Below the pieces are notes generated by a model. That model was not told the origin of the DNA and did no database searches. It saw nothing but the letters and a program-made list of their open reading frames with translations. From UBA5614 sp963667535 (GTDB lineage Bacteria; Cloacimonadota; Cloacimonadia; Cloacimonadales; Cloacimonadaceae), in NCBI GenBank assembly GCA_963667535.2, contig CAXXDU010000002.1, positions 3,162,001 through 3,226,000 on the forward strand: 64,000 nt of DNA. The letters are read 5' to 3'. The position numbers were made by a program, and so were the translations under genes. Below, piece after piece: positions 35,598-43,562 of this stretch. The stretch's first letter is position 1. Every line of letters begins with the position of its first letter.

Positions 35598-35641
35598 GAA
35601 TTTTGTTAAGATTATATACACAGGTTGAGGATTGAATTTTT

Positions 35642-35800
35642 ATGAAATGGTTTACTAAATTGAGTTTATCCAAACCGTTATTGGCCTACTTTCTCAAATA
35701 TCTTGTTCTGTTTTTTTTACTTATTATGAGTATTGCTCTGGCAGCATTGCACAATATTGTTGCTGTTGAAAGCAATCCTTTCTTTTATGCGAACTTTTAA
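35642..35800 (+). CDS. DltX-like microprotein with C-terminal FxYxxF
   Basis: A 52-residue open frame of the size of DltX. A basic start (MKWFTKLSLSKPLL) precedes one hydrophobic helix at about residues 14-38 and a short tail that ends exactly in NPFFYANF. The last six residues fit FxYxxF (Phe47, Tyr49, Phe52). Gram-positive DltX is a single-pass protein whose C-terminal FxYxxF motif, especially its Tyr, carries the D-alanyl group outside the membrane; AlgI-type MBOATs end similarly. It lies 26 nt ahead of a DltC-like carrier and DltB-like MBOAT, in the same order as dlt operons. GAGG precedes the ATG by 11 nt. Homology is inferred from architecture, motif and context. Confidence 0.82.
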   Translation: MKWFTKLSLSKPLLAYFLKYLVLFFLLIMSIALAALHNIVAVESNPFFYANF

Positions 35801-35826
35801 GAAATTGAATATGAAGGAGTTTTACA

Positions 35827-36057
35827 ATGGAACAAAAATTGATTGAGTACATCGTACATGAATTTGAGATGGATGAAGATGCCGGAATAACTGTTGATAC
35901 AAAATTAATATCCAGCGGATTAATTGATAGCTTTTCTTTAGTCTCTTTGCAGGCTTTTATTGAAAAAGAATTTGGAAAAAGAATACCCGCTCCCAAAATT
36001 ACTGCCGAGAGTTTTGACACTGTCAGACAAATGATAGAGATTATCAACCAGTTTTAG
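35827..36057 (+). CDS. DltC-like carrier protein
   Basis: A 76-residue acyl/aminoacyl carrier protein. Ser35 in SSGLIDSFSLVSLQ is the predicted phosphopantetheine site and FIEKEFGKRIPA follows, the helix III region typical of DltC-like carriers. AAGGAG lies 7 nt ahead of the ATG. It sits between the DltX-like gene and the MBOAT gene, which starts 3 nt after its stop. The likely cargo is an amino acid activated by the DltA-like enzyme encoded at 37443. Confidence 0.88.
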   Translation: MEQKLIEYIVHEFEMDEDAGITVDTKLISSGLIDSFSLVSLQAFIEKEFGKRIPAPKITAESFDTVRQMIEIINQF

Positions 36058-36060
36058 TCT

Positions 36061-37212
36061 GTGTTTACGAATCTATACTATTTCCCGTTTCTTATCATAG
36101 CGGCACTCATATATTGGTGCCTTCCCAGGCAATCACTGAGAACTGCATTCTTAACTATATGCAGCTATGGATTTATCTGGTATTTTGACCACAATGCCGT
36201 TTATGTAGTTCTGGCTCTGACTGTTTTTACTTACCTGATTGCCATGTGGATGGAAAAAAGCCATCGTCCGGCACTGGTTCACAAAGCTGGAATATTGGGG
36301 TTATTACTTGTCCTGATAATCTTTAAATATCTGGGATTTCTCGCGGGGACAATCAATAGCTTAACAAGCTTTTTCCATGCTTTGCCAATCTTTGAATTTG
36401 AGAAGCTCTTTTTACCTCTGGGTATCTCGTACATTGTCTTCAAGTATATCAGCTACCTGACAGATATAAACTGGAGAATCGTTACTAAAGGCAAATTCCT
36501 GGATTTTGCCTGCTATGGCTCGCTTTTTACGATATTTGTGGCAGGACCCATAGAACGCTTTGAACGGCTGAAACCTCAGTTGGAAACTGTTACCGGACGC
36601 TTCAGACTTGAGTATCTGGAAACTGCTTTTGAGAGAATAGTATTCGGCCTGTTTAAAAAGCTGGTTCTGGCGGATTGGCTGGGATATTTTATCAACCCTG
36701 TCTGGCAACACCCCAACGAATACATTGTATTCATAAGAATAGCTGCCTTGTTTGGATATTCATTACAGATATATTTTGACTTTGCCGGTTATAGTGATAT
36801 TGCCATAGGCTCTTCCAGGCTATTTGGTCTAAAGATAATGGAGAACTTTAATAATCCATATCTGGCACCCAATATCAGCCAGTTTTGGCGTAGGTGGCAT
36901 ATATCATTGTCAGACTGGATTAAAGATTATCTGTTCTTTCCTATGTCACAGGGAAGGACAAGCCAGTTTTGGTTAATCTTCTGCGTACCTGTGATAGCTA
37001 TGGGGTTATGCGGTCTTTGGCATGGCTCTGCCTGGCATTACGTAATCTGGGGAATCTGGCACGGGGTGGGAATCTCATTACTTCAATCCTGGAATCAGAT
37101 AAAAAGAGCAAACAAAAAGAAGATGAAATTTGTTAATGCCCGATGGTTTACAACATTAAGTTCAATTGTAACTTTTGTATACGTAACGATGGGTTGGTGG
37201 TGGTTTAGATAG
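36061..37212 (+). CDS. DltB-like MBOAT O-acyltransferase
   Basis: A 383-residue multipass protein starting at GTG, 3 nt after the carrier stop. Typical MBOAT motifs are LPLGISYIVFKYISYLTDI, QIYFDFAGYSDIAIG, FWRRWHISLSDWIKDY near residues 275-290, and GLCGLWHGSAWHYVIWG with the catalytic His321. It transfers an acyl or aminoacyl group from the carrier protein across the membrane. It stops right after the GWWWFR motif, giving DltB-like length rather than the longer AlgI-type tail. It has no C-terminal FxYxxF, consistent with the separate DltX-like protein supplying it. Confidence 0.9.
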   Translation: MFTNLYYFPFLIIAALIYWCLPRQSLRTAFLTICSYGFIWYFDHNAVYVVLALTVFTYLIAMWMEKSHRPALVHKAGILGLLLVLIIFKYLGFLAGTINSLTSFFHALPIFEFEKLFLPLGISYIVFKYISYLTDINWRIVTKGKFLDFACYGSLFTIFVAGPIERFERLKPQLETVTGRFRLEYLETAFERIVFGLFKKLVLADWLGYFINPVWQHPNEYIVFIRIAALFGYSLQIYFDFAGYSDIAIGSSRLFGLKIMENFNNPYLAPNISQFWRRWHISLSDWIKDYLFFPMSQGRTSQFWLIFCVPVIAMGLCGLWHGSAWHYVIWGIWHGVGISLLQSWNQIKRANKKKMKFVNARWFTTLSSIVTFVYVTMGWWWFR

Positions 37213-37329
37213 TAGCTATCAGGTTAATGTAAGACCAGGTACTTCTTCATAAGCAACAGATATGAATGTCAAGATACTTACTACATGGAGCAGATGGATT
37301 TGCTGCTGATTAACATTGACAATATTGCC

Positions 37330-37335
37330 TATAAT
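37330..37335 (+). promoter_or_regulatory. Candidate -10 element upstream of the DltA-like gene
   Basis: A perfect TATAAT at 37330-37335 lies in the 230-nt gap between the first MBOAT and the adenylation gene. The nearby TTGACA (37316-37321) is only 8 nt away, too close to be its -35. If real, the second half of the gene set has its own promoter. No other feature was found in this gap. Confidence 0.25.
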
Positions 37336-37442
37336 AATTTTTTAGATTGAGCTTCAATGAATTGTGAAGATGTATTATAAATGTAATAAAAGCCATACTG
37401 AAAACCCAAAATTGTGCTAAGATGTTTTGATTAAGGAGTAAG

Positions 37443-38939
37443 ATGTTAAAACGCATTGTAGACAACCTGCTAAACTCTGCTAACATTGCTTTTGTGATTG
37501 ATGACGTTGAGTACGATTACAAACAATTAGCGATTCTGGTAAAGAACTACTATTCCTGTCTTACCAAAAACATAAGGGCAGAAGTTGTTGGTATTGTAAT
37601 GCGTAACGATCTGGAAACCTATGCTTTTATGACCGCTGTGATGTTGAGCGAAACAGGTTATGTTATTCTTAATCCTGTAAATCCACGGGAACGTAATCTT
37701 CAAATAGCAGAAGCAGCCAATCTCAGTATCATTTGCAGCAGTCATATAGATGACAAGAAAATGCTTTCACCTGAGTATGAATACTTCATGTTGAAAGAAA
37801 TTCCAGAAGCGATAGATGCTTTTGTATATATAGAGCCAAATCCCGATGCAACTGCATACATTCTTTTTACATCAGGAAGCACCGGAAATCCTAAAGGGGT
37901 TAAGCTGACCAAAGGCAATTTGATAGCTTTTTTGGACTCCTTTTTTAAGCTCCCGATTTCATACACAGAAAATGACCACGTCCTACAGATGTTTGATCTG
38001 ACCTTTGATGTTTCAGTTGCCATGTTGTTTTTATCGCTATGCCAGGGAGCAACCATTTATACAACTGACCCGACTAAGATAAAATACCTGGATATCGCAA
38101 GAATCCTGACCACTTATCCGATTAGTATAGCCTGTATGGTTCCATCAGTGATTTCGCTGTTAAAGCCTTACCTACCGGAGATACATCTTCCGCAAGTAAA
38201 GACATTTATCCTTACAGCAGAAGCAACTACGAATAGTCTTTTAAATCTGATTAAACCAAGTATTCCCAATGCCGATATATGGAATCTATATGGTCCTACT
38301 GAAGCGACTATCTGGTGTCTGGCTTATAAGGCTGATAAAAATATTGAAAATGAACTGTATAATGATTATATATCCATTGGTCAAGCTATGCCGGGGGTTA
38401 AATCTCTAATCATTAATGATGGCAACATCATCACAAATACCCTGGAAAAGGGTGAATTGTACATAGGGGGAAAGCAAGTAGCTGCCGGATATGTTAACGA
38501 TATTGAAAAAAACAATCTTGTATTCCACCTTATGGAATTCAACGGTATAAGTGAGCGTTTCTATTCAACAGGTGACATCGTCTATCTTAACGAGTATGGC
38601 AATGTGATGTATTGTGGCAGAAAAGACCATCAAGTAAAGATTCAGGGTTATAGGATTGAACTAAATGAGATAGAGTATTATGCACGCAAATGCACCGATA
38701 CAATGGCTATCGCTATTGCTAAAGAAGTAGATGGAAATATGCAGCTCTTTCTATTTGTGGAAAATTATGCCGGTACAGACGAGAGTATAACAGATTACCT
38801 GGAGCAAAAACTACCGGTTTATATGGTACCTAAAAGGATATATAACCTTAAACAACTGCCAATCAACAGCAGCAATAAGATAGATAGAAAAAAGCTGGAA
38901 GACACGATTCCCGAACATATGATACAGAGGTCAAAATAA
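37443..38939 (+). CDS. DltA-like amino acid adenylating enzyme
   Basis: A 498-residue ANL enzyme, the length of DltA and stand-alone NRPS adenylation domains. The P-loop LFTSGSTGNPKG is at residues 141-152 and YGPTE at 283-287. YSTGD is at 374-378, and the catalytic Lys479 in NSSNKIDRKKL near the end. FDLTFDVSVAM (185-194) aligns with the DltA and NRPS FDxS segment whose Asp contacts the substrate amino group, so the substrate is probably an amino acid. AAGGAG precedes the ATG. The only adenylating enzyme in this operon, it may serve both carrier proteins. Confidence 0.87.
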   Translation: MLKRIVDNLLNSANIAFVIDDVEYDYKQLAILVKNYYSCLTKNIRAEVVGIVMRNDLETYAFMTAVMLSETGYVILNPVNPRERNLQIAEAANLSIICSSHIDDKKMLSPEYEYFMLKEIPEAIDAFVYIEPNPDATAYILFTSGSTGNPKGVKLTKGNLIAFLDSFFKLPISYTENDHVLQMFDLTFDVSVAMLFLSLCQGATIYTTDPTKIKYLDIARILTTYPISIACMVPSVISLLKPYLPEIHLPQVKTFILTAEATTNSLLNLIKPSIPNADIWNLYGPTEATIWCLAYKADKNIENELYNDYISIGQAMPGVKSLIINDGNIITNTLEKGELYIGGKQVAAGYVNDIEKNNLVFHLMEFNGISERFYSTGDIVYLNEYGNVMYCGRKDHQVKIQGYRIELNEIEYYARKCTDTMAIAIAKEVDGNMQLFLFVENYAGTDESITDYLEQKLPVYMVPKRIYNLKQLPINSSNKIDRKKLEDTIPEHMIQRSK

Positions 38940-39731
38940 ATGAATGAAATAGAATATTACAACAAAATAAACTGGAATAATCTGGTAACTCTTTATGATG
39001 ATGCTGCCCAGAACGATAAGCTTGTTTATAAATCGACCGAACCAATATTAAGTTACAAATCAATTGATTATGACTGGCCAAATTTCAACCTGCTTGAATA
39101 CAATGGTGATGAGTTTGATAGCGTTATTGATGAAACGAATCAATTAATCATCAGGAAGATTATTCCGCCTTATATATTGTCTTCTTATCAATATGCAAAT
39201 AATGAGCAGCTTACTTCTGCCATGGAAAAAAACGGAATCAGGCAAATTGACCAATGGATAAATATTTGCTATGATGTGGAGAAAGAACTTCCAAAGATGG
39301 CTGAAATCCCAAACTACTCATTATATGAAGTCCATAATGATTCTGAACTCAAGAAATGGACTGATGTTGTAATCAATCTCTTTTTTCATGGACGGGCTAT
39401 TCCCTCACATCTGTTTATGAGAGATATGTATACTATTTTAATAGCTCAGGAAAACAGAACACCAATAGGTGCAATTATGATTTATTGGGGACCTGAAAAA
39501 TCTGCCGGTATATATATGGGAGGCATAATTCCCGAATATCGATCTAAGGGATATGGAAGAGAAATTGTAACCGTTGCTTTGGACTATATAAAGAAAAATA
39601 ACTACAAGTATTGCCTGGGTCAAGCTACCCGGCAAGGTATCAGACAGTGGAACAAGTTAGGGTTTCTAACTACAGGATACTTAGATATTTTTTGGAAAGT
39701 CGGGCATAAACTGGAGGATGTAAAATGTTAA
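38940..39731 (+). CDS. GNAT acetyltransferase of the Dlt-like operon
   Basis: A 263-residue protein starting at the base after the adenylation gene stop. The C-terminal half is a GNAT domain with MGGIIPEYRSKGYGREIVTVA, residues 201-206 forming the CoA loop, and QWNKLGFLTTGYLD. The N-terminal 120 residues match nothing I recognise. Its place between an amino-acid adenylating enzyme and a carrier protein, which it overlaps by 7 nt, suggests that it N-acylates the carrier-bound amino acid. Acylation of a sugar is the alternative. Confidence 0.8.
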   Translation: MNEIEYYNKINWNNLVTLYDDAAQNDKLVYKSTEPILSYKSIDYDWPNFNLLEYNGDEFDSVIDETNQLIIRKIIPPYILSSYQYANNEQLTSAMEKNGIRQIDQWINICYDVEKELPKMAEIPNYSLYEVHNDSELKKWTDVVINLFFHGRAIPSHLFMRDMYTILIAQENRTPIGAIMIYWGPEKSAGIYMGGIIPEYRSKGYGREIVTVALDYIKKNNYKYCLGQATRQGIRQWNKLGFLTTGYLDIFWKVGHKLEDVKC

Positions 39732-39967
39732 AAAATCAGATAGTTGAAGAAGTTACTGTAATCGTCAAAGATATTTTGGCACATGATGATTTTGTCCTTA
39801 CCGATGAAAAAACAGCTGGCGAAATCAAAGGCTGGGATTCCTTAACACATATGGAAATTATTGTTGCAATAGAAAAGCACTTTAATATCAAGTTCTCATT
39901 TATGGAAATAATGAATTTTGCTAATATGGGCGATATGTTTAATTGCATAAGTGGAAAATTAAGCTAG
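39725..39967 (+). CDS. Second acyl/aminoacyl carrier protein
   Basis: An 80-residue carrier protein. Ser39 in EIKGWDSLTHMEIIV is the predicted phosphopantetheine site; the DSL context is that of acyl carriers. It then shows VAIEKHFNIKFSFMEIM. It differs clearly from the first carrier in the operon, so the two MBOATs probably use separate carriers. It overlaps the GNAT gene by 7 nt and is followed 34 nt later by the second MBOAT. Confidence 0.88.
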   Translation: MLKNQIVEEVTVIVKDILAHDDFVLTDEKTAGEIKGWDSLTHMEIIVAIEKHFNIKFSFMEIMNFANMGDMFNCISGKLS

Positions 39968-40001
39968 AATACAAATAATAAGCTTTGTAACTGAATAGAA
40001 T

Positions 40002-41417
40002 ATGAATATAGTATCTTATGAATATCTGTTTTTCCTGATAATTGTATTTATCCCATACTATTTTATTAATGACAACTGGAAAAGGTATCTGCTCTGTGTC
40101 TCAAGTATCGCATTTTACGCTATCGGACAACCTTCTTATGTAATTCTACTTCTGATTTCTGTTTTAATCAATTACTTTGTCGGATTATCCTTTTCATTAG
40201 AGAATGCACCTAAGAGATTGATTTTTTACTCATCATTGGTGTTCAATGTCGGTATGTTGTTATATTTTAAATATCTTGGTTATTGGTTATCTTTAATAAA
40301 CCCATCTCTACATATATTTCAACCTCAGGCAATAACTAACCTGAGCAATATCATACTACCAATTGGCATTTCATTTTATACATTTAATGCCGTCGGATAC
40401 ACAATTGATGTATACTTAAAAATTGCCAAGCCCGAGAAGAATGCTATAAACTATTTCATATACCAGGCCTTTTTCCCCCATGTACTATCAGGACCCGTTG
40501 CCAGAAGCAAATTGCTAATCCCTCAAATAAAACAAACTCACGAACTGAACTATAACTTAGTCGTTAGCGGATTTAGACTTATTCTACTGGGATACTTCAA
40601 AAAACTTGTAATTGCCAATGGACTTAGTCCCTATGTTAATGCTGTATACAGCAACTATGATCTTCATAATGGTACAACACTCCTTTTTGCTTCGTTTATC
40701 TTTTTCTGCCAACTCTATGCAGACTTTTCTGGATATACGGATATTGCTCTTGGTACGGCAAGACTATTTGGGTTTGATCTGATAAATAACTTTAATAAAC
40801 CGTTCCTGAGTAAGTCGGTAACAGATTTCTGGAGAAGATGGCACATATCCTTATCTTCGTGGGTTCGTGATTATATGTATTTCCCGATATTGTACAATTT
40901 GAGAAGATATAAGCATTTATCCATAATGGTATCAACATTGGTTACTTTCTTTATTATCGGCATGTGGCACGGACCTAAGCTCAATTATGCTATTTTTGGA
41001 TTATCACAATTTGTATTAATAATGATTGAACTATATATCTCAAAACTGATAATACTCAAAAACCATACTTTAGTAAGATTGATTACGGCACTGCAGATTG
41101 TTTTTACAACTCTACTATTTAGCTTGTCCTTTATTGTTCTCAAAGCAGAAACAACTAAGCAAGCTTTTGAAATCTATACTAAAATATTTACAAATTCCGG
41201 AAAGATTTTTATCCCTCAGGAGAACGAATTTTTATACGGGAGTTTGGGATTCTTTCTTTTGTATCTTGGAGATATATTTTCACGCAAAAATGATGTAGTC
41301 GTATTTGTTTCACAACAAAAAAAGGTCATTCGTTGGATAGTTTATATTCTGCTAATAAGTATGATCCTGGTATGTGGCGATTTTAATGATAATTCTTTTA
41401 TTTATTATCAATTTTAG
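40002..41417 (+). CDS. AlgI-like MBOAT ending in FxYxxF
   Basis: A 471-residue multipass MBOAT of AlgI-like length. ILPIGISFYTFNAVGYTID, LYADFSGYTDIALGTARLFG, FWRRWHISLSSWVRDYMYFP and IIGMWHGPKLNYAIFG (catalytic His) are typical. The protein ends SFIYYQF; residues 466-471 fit FxYxxF, with Tyr468. This matches the end of AlgI-type MBOATs and the end of DltX. It would pass an acyl group from the second carrier to a periplasmic acceptor, perhaps via the terminal Tyr and the SGNH proteins downstream. Confidence 0.9.
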   Translation: MNIVSYEYLFFLIIVFIPYYFINDNWKRYLLCVSSIAFYAIGQPSYVILLLISVLINYFVGLSFSLENAPKRLIFYSSLVFNVGMLLYFKYLGYWLSLINPSLHIFQPQAITNLSNIILPIGISFYTFNAVGYTIDVYLKIAKPEKNAINYFIYQAFFPHVLSGPVARSKLLIPQIKQTHELNYNLVVSGFRLILLGYFKKLVIANGLSPYVNAVYSNYDLHNGTTLLFASFIFFCQLYADFSGYTDIALGTARLFGFDLINNFNKPFLSKSVTDFWRRWHISLSSWVRDYMYFPILYNLRRYKHLSIMVSTLVTFFIIGMWHGPKLNYAIFGLSQFVLIMIELYISKLIILKNHTLVRLITALQIVFTTLLFSLSFIVLKAETTKQAFEIYTKIFTNSGKIFIPQENEFLYGSLGFFLLYLGDIFSRKNDVVVFVSQQKKVIRWIVYILLISMILVCGDFNDNSFIYYQF

Positions 41418-41431
41418 CCGGAAGAGATAAA

Positions 41432-42415
41432 ATGATGAATTCAAAAGAGTTAATCGAACTTAAAAAACTGCTGATAAATTTTAGCATATTCTTCATTATT
41501 TTTGTTTCCCTAGATAATATAGTTAATCTCTCAACCATTCCCTATATTAAGTATCGCAATCTTAATACCAAATCAGGATTAGAATATGCACTGTATAAGA
41601 AATCAGAAATTCTGATATTTGGAGCTTCTCAGGCCGAAGTGGGCTATAATTCCAAATTAATCTCTAAATTGACGGGCCTTAGAACTGCAAATTTAGCCCA
41701 GAGCCTTTCAAATAGCACTTATTCCTATATTCTGTTCAAGCAATACATCGAGAAATATAAACCTAAATTTGTCATTTATGATGCGTCATGGGCAGATACT
41801 TATGATCAAAGTTATACACTTAAGAATACTAAAAAATTCGGTTATTTATATGGAAAAGACAAAGATGTCGATTCAATTTTAACGGCTATAGTCCCTTATA
41901 CAAGGATGTCTTTGTTTTTTAGTCTGTACCGTTACCGTTACCTCTTAATTGATATTCTAAGAAATAATCAAGTAGTCTCGGCAACTGACAAATTCTTGAA
42001 TTTTAAATCAGATAACGGTAGCAATATTGATAAATTGTTGGCCTTAGAAAAAAAGGGACTAGCAGACAATTTCTACTCAGCTTCTGAAAAAAATGAAGTA
42101 GATCCATCAAGTATATCCTATAAATGCTTCAACAAAATTTTGCAACTATGTAGAGATAATGGTATTAAAATTATCCTTGTATATAATATTAAGTACGGGG
42201 ATGGTGATTTATCTGTTTCTACAACTCCAATGCCAGAATATTTTAAATCAATTCCGCAAGATAATATTGTCAGTTTCTTTCCAATTACTTTAGCACGTTA
42301 TCCGTATTTTAAAGAAAAGAAGTACTATAGGGATCTATCTCATCTTAACGGGTTAGGTGCTGATAGTTTGTCTACTATTGTATCACGAATAATCAACGAA
42401 AAACTCAAAATGTAA
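41432..42415 (+). CDS. Membrane-anchored SGNH protein, DltD/AlgX-like
   Basis: A 327-residue protein with one N-terminal membrane helix (about residues 14-32) and a periplasmic SGNH-type domain. The nucleophile block is LIFGASQAEVG (Ser66) and the C-terminal block RDLSHLNGLG has Asp301 and His304. DltD and AlgX/AlgJ proteins have this layout and transfer acyl groups to the polymer, working beside the MBOAT. GGAAGAG precedes ATGATG. It lies 14 nt after the second MBOAT, so it is the probable acceptor-side partner. Confidence 0.78.
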   Translation: MMNSKELIELKKLLINFSIFFIIFVSLDNIVNLSTIPYIKYRNLNTKSGLEYALYKKSEILIFGASQAEVGYNSKLISKLTGLRTANLAQSLSNSTYSYILFKQYIEKYKPKFVIYDASWADTYDQSYTLKNTKKFGYLYGKDKDVDSILTAIVPYTRMSLFFSLYRYRYLLIDILRNNQVVSATDKFLNFKSDNGSNIDKLLALEKKGLADNFYSASEKNEVDPSSISYKCFNKILQLCRDNGIKIILVYNIKYGDGDLSVSTTPMPEYFKSIPQDNIVSFFPITLARYPYFKEKKYYRDLSHLNGLGADSLSTIVSRIINEKLKM

Positions 42416-42500
42416 TATCTTTTTTGAATTTAAATGTTTTTGTCCGTCTTACCATTAGCAGTTATGCTAATCCTTTGAACAATAACGGAGGCTTTAATTG

Positions 42501-43469
42501 ATGAGGAGATTCGCTATTTTGATACTATCATTCATTATAGCTTTGCTCGCTTGTGAATTTACTATCAGACATATTATCAAATACCCGGTGTTCGGATTGG
42601 ATTACAAAATACATTATCGTATTGGTGGGGAATATTGGACCAATGTTTGGAAGCCAAATTCCAGATATTGGAATGTTGAAGGTGGTAACAGAGTATTTTC
42701 CAGAAACAATCTTGGATTTCCCGGGTCAAGAATTGATACTACAAAAAATCAGAAAATTGCAATCCTGGGTTCATCTTACATAGAAGCTTATCAAATTGAG
42801 CCCAAAAGAACAGCAAGTGCAATATTCTCAGATTTATTGAACAAGAATGGCTATGAATATGCAGTCTATAATCTCGGTTGTAGCGGACATGACCCTTATG
42901 ATTCATATATGCGTCTGGCATACTATAAGAAGATTATTACCCCTAAAACTGTAATATTAGTTATTAATTCGGATAATGCAGATTGGTTTGCCCGACACCC
43001 CAGGCCACTGGATTTCAACCCCGATAAAGACTTCGGAAAGGTTAAACAAGGCAAATCTACCCAAGTTCTGAACCTGGTCAGAAATTCTTCATCAATGGCC
43101 TCATTAATTATAAAGGCTGCTTCCTCGCGAAAGAGTAAGGACAGTGATGAAATAGCACCTCAATCGCTAAGTGGATCCAGTTCGAAAAAAAAGGTTTCTG
43201 TTGTAACTGAGGATCTAAAGCAAACCCTAGTAAATTTTAAGATGAATTATCAATCGTTCATCGTTATATCTGTTATTAACGACTTGCCCTTTAATACGTT
43301 GCTTAAACAACATTGTCTGGACAATAATATATCCTTTTACGCCAAGCCTTTGGTTACAAGTAAAAATACTATCAATGGAACAGGTCATTTGAATGAAAAA
43401 GGAAATCTACTGCTTGGAGAACTAATGTATATGTCCTTTATAAATGATTTACGTTCGACTACAAATTAA
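42501..43469 (+). CDS. Second membrane-anchored SGNH/GDSL-like protein
   Basis: A 322-residue protein starting at the ATG after a TTG; ACGGAGG lies 9 nt before it. One N-terminal helix (FAILILSFIIALLACEF) anchors an SGNH domain with block I AILGSSYIEAYQ, block II YNLGCSGHDPYDS and block III VINSDN. The C-terminal HLNEKGN supplies the His, but the Asp three residues before it is Gly (GTGH), unlike canonical GDSL enzymes. A catalytic or only acceptor-binding role is open. It probably works with the preceding SGNH protein on the polymer. Confidence 0.75.
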   Translation: MRRFAILILSFIIALLACEFTIRHIIKYPVFGLDYKIHYRIGGEYWTNVWKPNSRYWNVEGGNRVFSRNNLGFPGSRIDTTKNQKIAILGSSYIEAYQIEPKRTASAIFSDLLNKNGYEYAVYNLGCSGHDPYDSYMRLAYYKKIITPKTVILVINSDNADWFARHPRPLDFNPDKDFGKVKQGKSTQVLNLVRNSSSMASLIIKAASSRKSKDSDEIAPQSLSGSSSKKKVSVVTEDLKQTLVNFKMNYQSFIVISVINDLPFNTLLKQHCLDNNISFYAKPLVTSKNTINGTGHLNEKGNLLLGELMYMSFINDLRSTTN

Positions 43470-43500
43470 CACAGACTTTTATTAACCATCAATCTTTCGC

Positions 43501-43528
43501 TTGACACTCATACCTTTGATAGTAATAA
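43501..43528 (+). promoter_or_regulatory. Weak candidate promoter before the deacetylase gene
   Basis: A perfect TTGACA at 43501-43506 is followed after 16 nt by TAATAA (43523-43528), a poor -10. It lies in a 93-nt gap ahead of the NodB-like gene and could give this part of the operon its own start. Confidence 0.25.
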
Positions 43529-43562
43529 AGGCATCTATTCAGAGTGAAGGAAATGTGATGGT

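Larger units (their letters stand above)
34562..35641. other. Gene-free divergent control region
   Basis: About 1.1 kb between the leftward and rightward polysaccharide operons with no convincing reading frame. It is AT-rich and holds short 11-bp tandem repeats (35218-35262). A pyrimidine-rich stretch at about 35070-35150 has a purine-rich partner at about 35283-35320; for example catttatctt is complemented by aagataaatg. Both operons must be started from here, so long leaders or binding sites for a regulator are likely. No ops element or riboswitch was recognised. Confidence 0.6.

Noticed and set aside
36061..37212. First MBOAT as a truncated pseudogene because it stops at GWWWFR
   Set aside because: The length (383 aa) is that of DltB, all catalytic motifs are present, and the separate DltX-like protein explains the missing tail.
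37316..37335. TTGACA and TATAAT as a full promoter
   Set aside because: The two boxes are only 8 nt apart, too close to act together; only the -10 box is kept as a weak candidate.
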